DNA of 64,000 nt from Microbacterium sp. MAH-37 (GTDB taxonomy: Bacteria > Actinomycetota > Actinomycetes > Actinomycetales > Microbacteriaceae): positions 1 through 64,000 of the forward strand of contig NZ_WSEN01000004.1 of assembly GCF_009758255.1 (NCBI RefSeq), in the 5' to 3' direction. Position 1 is the stretch's first letter. The number at the start of each line of letters is the position of its first letter. A program made the position numbers and the translations under genes. Of the stretch, positions 23,080-30,701 are shown one piece after another. Under the pieces are notes generated by a model. The model made no database searches, was not told the origin of the DNA, and worked only from the letters and a program-made list of their open reading frames with translations.

Positions 23080-26007
23080 ATGACGTTGCTCCTCGCCGTG
23101 TTCCTTGCGGGCTCTCTTCTGCTTCCCGCTCTGATCCGATGGCTGGGAGCCCAGGCGTTCGCCGTCGGAGCCCTCATCCCCGCGGCCGCCTTCGTCCACG
23201 CGCTCGTGCTCACCCCGCAGGTGCTCGATCCGGCGACCATCCCGTTCGAGACCTACCCGTGGATCCCGCAGCTGGGCCTGAACCTCTCCATGCGCATGAC
23301 GCCGCTGAGCTGGGTCATGACGCTGATCGTGACCGGCGTCGGTGCGCTGGTGCTGTTCTACTGCCGCTGGTACTTCTTCGACGAGGGCCGTGAGGTCGGC
23401 CAGTTCGCCGGTGTGCTGCTCGGTTTCGCGGGCGCGATGTACGGCCTCGTCCTCACCGATGACCTGATCATGCTCGTGATCTTCTGGGAGATCACCAGCA
23501 TCCTGTCCTACCTCCTGATCGGCCACTACCGTCGCCGCGCGGCGAGCCGTCGTGCCGCGCTGCAGGCCCTGCTGGTCACGACGCTCGGCGGTCTGGTGCT
23601 CTTCGTCGGCGCGATCGTCCTGACCGTGGATGCCGGGACGTCGAGCATCACCGCGCTCCTCGCCGACCCGCCGTCGGGCGCCCTGGTGAACGCCGCGATC
23701 GTGATGCTGCTGGTCGGCGCCATCAGCAAGTCGGCGATCTTCCCGTTCCACTTCTGGCTGCCCGGCGCGATGGCAGCGCCGACGCCGGTCAGCGCGTATC
23801 TGCACGCCGCGGCGATGGTGAAGGCGGGCATCTACCTGATCGCCCTGTTCGCGCCGGTCTTCGCGCAGGCAGGTCCATGGCGGCCGATCGTCGTCTCGCT
23901 GGGTGTGTTCACCATGCTGCTCGGCGGCGTCCAGGCCCTGCGCGAGACCGACCTGAAGCGCATCCTCGCGTTCGGCACGGTAAGCCAGCTGGGCTTCTTC
24001 GCCGTGGTGATCGGCTTCGGCACCCAGGCGGCCGCGCTCGGCGGCCTCGCACTCGTCATCGGCCACGCGCTGTTCAAGTCGGCGCTCTTCCTGATCGTCG
24101 GCGTGATCGACCGCCAGCTCTCCACCCGTGACATCCGTGAGCTGTCCGGTGTCGGCCGTCAGGCGCCCGTCATGGCGACGACCGCGTTCATCTCGATCGC
24201 GTCGATGATGGGCATCGCGCCCACGATCGGATTCGTCGCGAAGGAGTCGTCGCTGACGGCCCTGCTGGATGCCGCTCAGGCGGGGGAGCCCTGGGGCCTG
24301 GTGGCGCTGATCGGCGTCATCCTCGGTTCCATGCTGACGGCGGCATACGGCACCCGCTTCCTCTGGGGCGCGTTCTGGACGAAGCGCGACAAGAGAGGCG
24401 ATCGGCTGCCGGACACGGCCTGGCCAGACCCGCCGGTGGGCTTCCTCTCCGCGCCGATCATCCTCGCCGGTGCGACCATCGGCGTCGGCATAGCCGCCCC
24501 GGCGCTGGACATCATGGTGCAGGGCTACGCGATCACCGCGCCGGACGACGGTCACGGCCCCGGTCATCTCGCGCTCTGGCACGGCTTCGAACCGGCTCTG
24601 GGCATCTCGATCCTGTCGATCCTGATCGGCATCGGCGTCTTCCTGCTCACCCGCCGCACCGGCTGGGACGCGAAGCCGCGTCTGCTGCGCTTCACCGCCG
24701 CCGACGTCTACTACCTGGTCATGCGCGGCGTCGACCGGCTCTCGGTGCTGACCACCACGCTCACCCAGCGCGGTTCGCTGCCGATCTACGTCGGCACGAT
24801 CTTCGTGGTCTTCATCGCCGCCGAGGCGACCGCACTGGTCATGTCCGGCACTCCGCAGGCCATGCAGCTCTCGGCATGGCACACGCCCGCGCAGATCGTC
24901 GTGGCCCCGATCATGGCGGCCGCCGGCGTCGTCGCGGTGCGCGCACGCAAGCGCTACACCGGCGTCGTCCTGGTCTCGGTGACCGGCCTCGGCATGGTCG
25001 TGCTCTTCGCAACCAGCGGAGCCCCCGACCTCGCGCTCACGCAGATCCTCGTCGAGACGGTGACGATGGTCACGTTCGCCTTGGTGCTGCGCCGTCTGCC
25101 GTCGCGGATGGGGGAGCACAATGCGTCGGTCGGCCGGCTGCCCCGTGCCCTGCTCGCCGTCGGCGCCGGCGCGACGATGGCGCTGGTCGCGATCGTCGCC
25201 CCTCAGGCGCGGATCACCGGGCCGATCTCGGTCGCCTTCCCGCAGCTCGCATACGAGCTCGGTCACGGCAAGAACGTGGTCAACGTCGCCCTGGTCGACC
25301 TGCGCGGGTGGGACACGATGGGCGAGCTCAGCGTCCTCGTGCTCGCGGCCACCGGCGTGGCATCCCTCGTGTTCGTCTCGCACCGCGCGGATCTGCTCTC
25401 CAGCACGCGCGCGCTGCCGGCGACGTCGCGCCGCCGGGGCGACCGCCGTCCCCTCATCGAGACCGTCGACGGGCCGCGCTTCCAGACCCCGGAGAACCGC
25501 TCCGGCAACCGCGCCTGGCTGATCGGCAGCCAGCAGCAGAAGCCGGAGAACCGCTCGATCCTGCTCGAGGTGATCGTGCGCATCCTGTTCCACACGGTCA
25601 TCGTCGTGTCGATCTACCTCCTCTTCGCCGGACACAACGGGCCGGGCGGCGGTTTCGCGGGCGGCCTGGTCGCCGGCATGGCGCTCGTCATGCGGTACAT
25701 CGCCGGCGGACGCTGGGAGCTGGGCGCCGCCGCGCCGACGGATGCCGGCCGCCTGCTCGGCGCCGGCCTGATCCTCGCCGTCGGCGATGCCGTGGTTCCG
25801 CTGCTGTTCGGTCTCGCACCGCTGCAGAGCGTGGTGTGGGAGGCGGATGTCCCGGTGCTGGGCCACCTGGAGTTCGTCTCGTCGACGATCTTCGACATCG
25901 GCGTCTACCTGGTGGTCATCGGTCTGGTGCTGGACGTGCTGCGCAGCCTCGGCGCCGAGGTCGACCGGCAGACGGCTCTGATGCGCGAGCGGGGGGTGCA
26001 CATCTGA
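23080..26007 (+). CDS. mrpA: Na+/H+ antiporter subunit A, fused with subunit B domain
   Basis: The product is 975 residues. The N-terminal part is the NuoL/MrpA proton-channel fold (HYRRRAASRRAALQALLVTTLGGLVLF, KSAIFPFHFWLPGAMAAPTPVSAYLHAAAMVKAGIYL). A linker and MrpA-specific helices follow. The last 140 residues contain FHTVIVVSIYLLFAGHNGPGGGFAGGLVAGMALVMRYIAGG, which is the MnhB/MrpB domain. No separate mrpB exists, so A and B are fused. The Mrp complex exchanges cytoplasmic Na+ for H+ and supports growth at high pH and salt. It is the first gene of an operon of six; its stop overlaps mrpC by one base. Confidence 0.95.
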   Translation: MTLLLAVFLAGSLLLPALIRWLGAQAFAVGALIPAAAFVHALVLTPQVLDPATIPFETYPWIPQLGLNLSMRMTPLSWVMTLIVTGVGALVLFYCRWYFFDEGREVGQFAGVLLGFAGAMYGLVLTDDLIMLVIFWEITSILSYLLIGHYRRRAASRRAALQALLVTTLGGLVLFVGAIVLTVDAGTSSITALLADPPSGALVNAAIVMLLVGAISKSAIFPFHFWLPGAMAAPTPVSAYLHAAAMVKAGIYLIALFAPVFAQAGPWRPIVVSLGVFTMLLGGVQALRETDLKRILAFGTVSQLGFFAVVIGFGTQAAALGGLALVIGHALFKSALFLIVGVIDRQLSTRDIRELSGVGRQAPVMATTAFISIASMMGIAPTIGFVAKESSLTALLDAAQAGEPWGLVALIGVILGSMLTAAYGTRFLWGAFWTKRDKRGDRLPDTAWPDPPVGFLSAPIILAGATIGVGIAAPALDIMVQGYAITAPDDGHGPGHLALWHGFEPALGISILSILIGIGVFLLTRRTGWDAKPRLLRFTAADVYYLVMRGVDRLSVLTTTLTQRGSLPIYVGTIFVVFIAAEATALVMSGTPQAMQLSAWHTPAQIVVAPIMAAAGVVAVRARKRYTGVVLVSVTGLGMVVLFATSGAPDLALTQILVETVTMVTFALVLRRLPSRMGEHNASVGRLPRALLAVGAGATMALVAIVAPQARITGPISVAFPQLAYELGHGKNVVNVALVDLRGWDTMGELSVLVLAATGVASLVFVSHRADLLSSTRALPATSRRRGDRRPLIETVDGPRFQTPENRSGNRAWLIGSQQQKPENRSILLEVIVRILFHTVIVVSIYLLFAGHNGPGGGFAGGLVAGMALVMRYIAGGRWELGAAAPTDAGRLLGAGLILAVGDAVVPLLFGLAPLQSVVWEADVPVLGHLEFVSSTIFDIGVYLVVIGLVLDVLRSLGAEVDRQTALMRERGVHI

Positions 26008-26555
26008 TGGACGTGTCGCTCACCCTGATCATCGTGATGGCCGTGCTGTTCGCCTGCGGCGTCTACGCGATGATGGAGCGCAGCCTGACCCGCGTGCTGA
26101 TCGGATTCCTGCTGCTCGGCAACGCCGTGAACCTGCTGCTGCTGATCGTGATGGGCGTGCCGGGCAAGGCTCCGTTCTTCGGCGAGGACGGCGACCTCAG
26201 CGATCCGCTGCCGCAGGCGCTGACCCTGACGGCGATCGTGATCACGTTCGCCGTATCGGCGTTCCTGCTCGCACTGATCTACCGCTCCTGGCAGCTCGGC
26301 CAGGCAGACACCGTCGAGGACGACGAGGAGGACATCGCCATCCGCGAGCGCACGATCTCGGAGGAGGAGGTCTTCGACGACGAGTCCGACATCGGCGACG
26401 ACGACGCGACCACCGACTTCGTCGGCGAGCAGACCGCGCCGATCACGGTGCTGCACATGCGCGACGTGCCCGGCATCCGGGACGACGCTCCGGTGGACAT
26501 GGCGGATGCTGCGCCGCTCGACGCGCGCCGAGACGACGAGGGGGACCGCACATGA
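26007..26555 (+). CDS. mrpC: Na+/H+ antiporter subunit C with acidic C-terminal extension
   Basis: The product is 182 residues. The first 100 are a NuoK-like three-helix subunit with GVYAMMERSLTRVLIGFLLLGNAVNLLLL and DPLPQALTLTAIVITFAVSAFLLALIYR. Usual MrpC proteins end near here (about 110-125 residues). This one adds about 75 residues that are strongly acidic (VEDDEEDIAIRE, EEEVFDDESDIGDDD) and lack hydrophobic segments. The tail probably projects into the cytoplasm. It overlaps mrpA by 1 base and mrpD by 4. Confidence 0.93.
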   Translation: MDVSLTLIIVMAVLFACGVYAMMERSLTRVLIGFLLLGNAVNLLLLIVMGVPGKAPFFGEDGDLSDPLPQALTLTAIVITFAVSAFLLALIYRSWQLGQADTVEDDEEDIAIRERTISEEEVFDDESDIGDDDATTDFVGEQTAPITVLHMRDVPGIRDDAPVDMADAAPLDARRDDEGDRT

Positions 26556-28111
26556 CCGCGCTCGTCCCGCTGCTCGTCGCCCTGCCGCTGCTGGGCGCCG
26601 CGATCACGCTCGTCTTCGGGCGCAGTCCGCGGCTGCAGGTGCTGGTGTCGGCGATCACCCTGGCATCCGTCTCGGTGATCGCGGCGATCCTGCTGGTCGT
26701 CGTCGACCGCAGCGGCACGCCGATCGCCGTCTCGGTGGGCGGCTGGCCGATCCCGTTCGGCATCGTGCTCTACGTCGACCGGTTCGCGGCCCTGCTCGTG
26801 CTCACCTCGGCGATCGTGCTGCTCGCGGTGCTGCTGTTCTCGATCGGCCAGGGCGCCGCGGACGGCGCGGAGGACACCCCGACCTCGATCTTCAACCCGT
26901 CGTACCTGATCCTCGCCGCCGGCATCTTCAACGCGTTCATCGCGGGCGACCTGTTCAACCTCTACGTGGGATTCGAGATCCTGCTGGTCGCCTCGTACGT
27001 GCTGATCACCCTGGGCAGCACCGAGTCCCGCATCCGCACCGGGTCGGTGTACATCGTCGTCTCGCTGGTGTCGTCGATCCTGTTCCTCGCCGCGATCGCG
27101 GCGATCTACGGCGCCGTCGGCACGGTGAACATGGCGCAGGTCGCCGAGCGGGTGGCGCAGCTGCCGCAGGACACCCAGCTGGTGCTGCACCTCATGCTGG
27201 TGATCGCGTTCGGCATCAAGGCGGCGATCTTCCCGGTGTCGTTCTGGCTGCCCGACTCGTATCCGACCGCTCCGGCCCCGGTGACCGCGGTGTTCGCCGG
27301 CCTGCTGACGAAGGTCGGCGTGTACGCGCTGATCCGCACCGAGACGCAGCTGTTCGCGCAGAACAGCATCGACACGCTGCTGATGATCGTGGGCCTCGCG
27401 ACGATGATCATCGGCATCCTCGGCGCGGTCGCGCAGGCAGAGCTGAAGAGGATCCTGTCGTTCACGCTGGTCAGCCATGTCGGCTACATGATCTTCGGCC
27501 TCGCGATCGCGACCGAGGCGGGCGTGGGCGCAACGGTGTACTACATCGTGCACCACATCGTCGTGCAGACGACGCTGTTCCTCGCGGTCGGTCTCATCGA
27601 GCGCAGAGCGGGCAGCACCAGCATCCTGCGGGTGAAGGGCCTGATGAAGGCGGCGCCGGTGCTCGCCGTGCTGTACTTCGTGCCGGCGATCAACCTCGGC
27701 GGCCTGCCGCCGTTCTCGGGCTTCATCGGCAAGATCGGCCTGTTCCAGGCAGCGGCGGATGTCGGCACGCCACTGCTCTACGTGCTGATCGGCGGCGGCA
27801 TCCTGACCTCGCTGCTGACGCTCTACGCGCTGATGCGCGCCTGGAACCTCGCCTTCTGGCGCGAGGACGACGACGCGGCAGAAGAGGGCGAGAGCAGGCA
27901 CGGCTACCTCGCCGGCGCACCGGCGGCCGACGAGCAGCAGGAGCGCCGCCGCATCCCCGCGATCATGACGATCGCGACCGGAGGCATGGTCGGGGTGACA
28001 CTGGTACTGACGATCTTCGCCGGCCCGCTGTACGCGCTGTGCGACCGCATCGGCACCGGCCTGCTGCAGCCGGTGACCCTCGTGCAGCTGGATGAGGAGG
28101 CGAGCGGATGA
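26552..28111 (+). CDS. mrpD: Na+/H+ antiporter subunit D
   Basis: The product is 519 residues with about fourteen membrane segments of the NuoN/MrpD type. It carries ILAAGIFNAFIAGDLFNLYVGFEILLVASYVLI with the conserved Glu in segment 5, and HLMLVIAFGIKAAIFPVSFWLPDSYPTAPAPVTAVFAGLLTKVGVYAL with the Lys residues of the proton path. A hydrophilic loop near residue 440-470 is rich in D, E and Q. It forms the second proton-translocating half of the Mrp complex. It overlaps mrpE by 4 bases. Confidence 0.95.
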   Translation: MTALVPLLVALPLLGAAITLVFGRSPRLQVLVSAITLASVSVIAAILLVVVDRSGTPIAVSVGGWPIPFGIVLYVDRFAALLVLTSAIVLLAVLLFSIGQGAADGAEDTPTSIFNPSYLILAAGIFNAFIAGDLFNLYVGFEILLVASYVLITLGSTESRIRTGSVYIVVSLVSSILFLAAIAAIYGAVGTVNMAQVAERVAQLPQDTQLVLHLMLVIAFGIKAAIFPVSFWLPDSYPTAPAPVTAVFAGLLTKVGVYALIRTETQLFAQNSIDTLLMIVGLATMIIGILGAVAQAELKRILSFTLVSHVGYMIFGLAIATEAGVGATVYYIVHHIVVQTTLFLAVGLIERRAGSTSILRVKGLMKAAPVLAVLYFVPAINLGGLPPFSGFIGKIGLFQAAADVGTPLLYVLIGGGILTSLLTLYALMRAWNLAFWREDDDAAEEGESRHGYLAGAPAADEQQERRRIPAIMTIATGGMVGVTLVLTIFAGPLYALCDRIGTGLLQPVTLVQLDEEASG

Positions 28112-28692
28112 GTCCCGAATCGCGCCGCGGCCTCGCCCACGACATCTGGGTTCAGCTGCCCTTCCTCGCCTGGCTCGTCGTGCTCTGGATGCTGCTCTGG
28201 CACCAGTTCACGCCACTGGCCTTCGTGACGGGCCTGGTCGTGGCGGTCTTCGTGACCCGGGTGTTCCGGCTGCCGACGGTGGAGCTGTCCGGCCGGATCA
28301 ACGTCTGGTACGCGTTCCTGTTCGTCGTCCAGTTCCTGTGGGCCGTGGTGATGGGCGCGCTGAGCGTCACCATCCAGGTGTTCGACTTCCGCCGCCAGCC
28401 GGGCGCCGCGATCATCGCGGTGCCGCTGCGGTACGCCGACGACCTGATCATGACGCACGTGTCGGTCACGTCGTCGCTGATCCCCGGGTCGCTCGTGATC
28501 GAGGCCGACCGCGACCGCGGCATCCTCTATCTGCACGTCATCGGCGTGCACACGAAGGCGGATGTCGAGGAGTTCCGGGCCGAGGTGCTCCGCTGGGAGC
28601 GACGGATCGTGCGCGCGCTCGGGACGCCGGCGCAGTACCGTGCGCTGAAGGCGGACGAGGCGACGCGCGTCGGGGAAGGAGCTCGCCGATGA
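28108..28692 (+). CDS. mrpE: Na+/H+ antiporter subunit E
   Basis: The product is 194 residues. Hydrophobic segments near the N-terminus (residues about 15-85) are followed by a cytoplasmic domain with AIIAVPLRYADDLIMTHVSVTSSLIPGSLVIE and LYLHVIGVHTKADVEEFRAEVLRWERRI, the MrpE signature. It overlaps mrpD by 4 bases and mrpF by 4 bases. MrpE contributes to the Na+ pathway and complex stability. It is longer than the typical 160 residues, with a short basic C-terminal tail. Confidence 0.93.
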   Translation: MSPESRRGLAHDIWVQLPFLAWLVVLWMLLWHQFTPLAFVTGLVVAVFVTRVFRLPTVELSGRINVWYAFLFVVQFLWAVVMGALSVTIQVFDFRRQPGAAIIAVPLRYADDLIMTHVSVTSSLIPGSLVIEADRDRGILYLHVIGVHTKADVEEFRAEVLRWERRIVRALGTPAQYRALKADEATRVGEGARR

Positions 28693-28958
28693 ACATCCTT
28701 CTGGGCATCATCCTGGTGGTCTTCGGGGTCGCCGCCGTCCTCACGCTGATCCGCATCGTGCGGGGCCCGTCGATCCTCGACCGCGCCGTCGCGAGTGACG
28801 TGCTGCTCACCGAGGTGATGTGCGTGCTGGGCGCCGAGATGGCGATCAATGGGCACACGCGCAACATCCCCGTGCTGCTGGTGATCGCGATGATCGGCGT
28901 GTTCGGATCGATCGCGGTGGCGCGGTTCGTGGCACGAAGGGACAACACCCCCTCATGA
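28689..28958 (+). CDS. mrpF: Na+/H+ antiporter subunit F
   Basis: The product is 89 residues with three membrane segments. It shows the family pattern LTLIRIVRGPSILDRAVASDVLLTEVMCVLGAEMAI in the loop between the first two, including the conserved PSxxDRxxAxD. MrpF is a small subunit of the Na+ pathway beside MrpE. It overlaps mrpE and mrpG by 4 bases each. Confidence 0.93.
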   Translation: MNILLGIILVVFGVAAVLTLIRIVRGPSILDRAVASDVLLTEVMCVLGAEMAINGHTRNIPVLLVIAMIGVFGSIAVARFVARRDNTPS

Positions 28959-29344
28959 ACGTGTTCGGACTCGAGATCCCCGACGCCGTCCTCGACGTCG
29001 TCGTGCTGGTGCTGATCCTCATCGGAGCACTCCTGTGCCTGTCGGCGGCGGTCGGGTTGCTGCACTTCCGGGGCGTCCCGTCACGCCTGCACGCGGCGAC
29101 CAAGCCGCAGGTGCTCGGGCTGCTGGTGATCTGCATCGCGATCGCGCTGTCGCAGCGCAGCGTCGGCGGCATCCTGATCGGGCTGGTGATCGTCGCCCCG
29201 GTGGTGCTGATGCAGTTCGCGACGGCGCCGCTGTCGGCGCATATGGTGGGCCGGCAGGCCTACCGCAACGGATCGGTCGATGAGCGCGAGCTCGTGGTCG
29301 ACGAGTACGCCGAGTCGAAGACGACGCCGCCGGGCGCGGGCTGA
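28955..29344 (+). CDS. mrpG: Na+/H+ antiporter subunit G
   Basis: The product is 129 residues. It has three membrane segments with the MrpG pattern AAVGLLHFRGVPSRLHAATKPQVLGLLVICIAIALSQ, then QFATAPLSAHMVGRQAYRNG in the C-terminal part. It is the last gene of the six-gene operon; 46 bases then separate it from the FAD oxidoreductase, which has its own promoter. I saw no strong terminator hairpin after the stop. Confidence 0.93.
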   Translation: MNVFGLEIPDAVLDVVVLVLILIGALLCLSAAVGLLHFRGVPSRLHAATKPQVLGLLVICIAIALSQRSVGGILIGLVIVAPVVLMQFATAPLSAHMVGRQAYRNGSVDERELVVDEYAESKTTPPGAG

Positions 29345-29350
29345 GGAAAA

Positions 29351-29368
29351 AGGGATAGCGGTTTCCCT
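29351..29368. promoter_or_regulatory. LacI-type operator for the FAD oxidoreductase/GH2 operon
   Basis: AGGGATAGCGGTTTCCCT is an 18-bp imperfect palindrome covering the -35 region of the gene at 29391. It belongs with TGGTCAAGCGGTTTCCCA (40900-40917) and TGGGCTAACGCTTTCCCA (39490-39507). All three are placed at promoters of the glycan cluster. Confidence 0.6.
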
Positions 29369-29378
29369 CACGCGGCCA

Positions 29379-29384
29379 TAGGCT
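29379..29384 (+). promoter_or_regulatory. -10 box of a leaderless promoter
   Basis: TAGGCT ends six bases before the GTG at 29391, and no ribosome site fits, so translation probably begins at the mRNA 5' end. A second palindromic element, TT-N-AAACGTTT-N-AA (29399-29412), lies inside the first codons and may be an extra regulator site. Confidence 0.45.
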
Positions 29385-29390
29385 GGTTTC

Positions 29391-30701
29391 GTGAATGATT
29401 CAAACGTTTCAATCGAGGACGTCGACGCGGACGCCGACGTCCTCGTCGTCGGCGGGGGTCCTGCAGGAGTCAGCGCCGCGATCCAGGCGGCGCGGTCAGG
29501 TGCGCGGACCGTCCTGATCGAGAAGAACGGGATGCTGGGCGGTACGACGACCACCGCCGGCATCAACTTCCCCGGGCTGTTCCACGCCTGGGGGGAGCAG
29601 GTCATCGCCGGGATCGGCTGGGAGATGGTCCTGGCCACGATGGAGCTCGAAGGGGCGGAGCTGCCCGACTTCTCCCGCACCGACCTGCCGCACTGGCGCC
29701 TGCAGCTTCGGGTGAATGCTCCGCTGTACGCGGCGATCCAGAGCGAGACTGTCGCGGCGTCCGGTGTCGACCTGCGCCTGCACACCATGCTCGCCGGGCT
29801 CAGCTGGCGAGGCGGCGGCTGGGATGCCGTGCTGGCGGGGAAGGAGGGCCTGCAGCGCATTCGGGTGGCGCGAGTGGTGGACTGCTCAGGCGACGCGGAT
29901 GCGGTCGGGCTCGCCGGTCTCACGCGCCTGCGCAACGATGCCAAGCAGCCGGGGACGATGGCGATCCTCCTGGACGGCTACGACGCGGATGCCCTGGACT
30001 ACGACGTGCTGAACGAGGAGTACGACCGGGCCATCGCCGAAGGGCGGATCCTGCCGAGTGACTTCGGCGCGCACGGACGAGTGCTGGAGCCGTTCATGCG
30101 GAAGAAGGGCGACAATGCGATCCACCTCACGGGGATCGACGGGTCGACGTCTGCCGGCCGCACCGAGGCGGAGACCGCCGGCCGCGCGGCGCTGCTGCGC
30201 ATCTTCCGCTTCCTCAAGCCACTCCCGGGCCTGGAGGGCCTGACCGTGTCATACGGAGCGACGGAGGTCGGCATCCGGGAGACCTGCACGATCGACGGCA
30301 TCCGCCGTCTCACCGGCGCCGAGTATCTCAGCGGCGAGGTCTGGGACGACGCGGTGTGCTTCAGCTACTACCCGATCGACATCCACCGGCCCGACGGCAA
30401 CGGGATCGCCAAGACCTATCTCGCCGAGGGTCGCGTCGCGACGATCCCGCTGTCGGCGATGATCCCGAAGGAGAACAGGAACATCGTCGTCGCCGGCCGT
30501 TGCATCGCGGGTGACCAGGAGGCGAACTCCGCCTACCGCGTGCAAGCCAGCGCCATGGCCACGGGTCAGGCGGCCGGTGCCGCCGCGGCGCTCGCCGCCG
30601 CACGCGGGGTGGCGATCGACGACGTGCCCGTTGACGACCTGCGGGCGCTGCTGCGCAGGCACGGGGCGATCGTTCCCGAGCCTGAAGGCGCGGCAAGGTG
30701 A
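29391..30701 (+). CDS. FAD-dependent oxidoreductase (PF12831-like)
   Basis: The product is 436 residues from GTG. It opens with a dinucleotide-binding motif VLVVGGGPAGVSAA (G21-G26), followed by EKNGMLGGTTTTAGINFPGLFH, the FAD-contact stretch of the FAD_oxidored family. A C-terminal motif reads VVAGRCIAGDQEANSAYRVQASAMATGQAAGAAAALA. Members of this family often sit in carbohydrate clusters and are thought to oxidise sugars or derivatives, with no defined substrate for most. It overlaps the GH2 gene by 4 bases, so both enzymes should act in the same cytoplasmic pathway. There is no signal peptide. Confidence 0.85.
   Translation: MNDSNVSIEDVDADADVLVVGGGPAGVSAAIQAARSGARTVLIEKNGMLGGTTTTAGINFPGLFHAWGEQVIAGIGWEMVLATMELEGAELPDFSRTDLPHWRLQLRVNAPLYAAIQSETVAASGVDLRLHTMLAGLSWRGGGWDAVLAGKEGLQRIRVARVVDCSGDADAVGLAGLTRLRNDAKQPGTMAILLDGYDADALDYDVLNEEYDRAIAEGRILPSDFGAHGRVLEPFMRKKGDNAIHLTGIDGSTSAGRTEAETAGRAALLRIFRFLKPLPGLEGLTVSYGATEVGIRETCTIDGIRRLTGAEYLSGEVWDDAVCFSYYPIDIHRPDGNGIAKTYLAEGRVATIPLSAMIPKENRNIVVAGRCIAGDQEANSAYRVQASAMATGQAAGAAAALAAARGVAIDDVPVDDLRALLRRHGAIVPEPEGAAR

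Noticed and set aside
22969..26001. Very long open frame on the minus strand opposite mrpA
   Set aside because: It is an antisense frame created by GC-rich codons. It has no ribosome site, is rich in R, H, D and Q, and mrpA on the plus strand is a clear match.
25550..26007. Missing mrpB, suggesting a broken antiporter operon
   Set aside because: The MnhB domain is present as the last 140 residues of MrpA, so the operon is complete by fusion.
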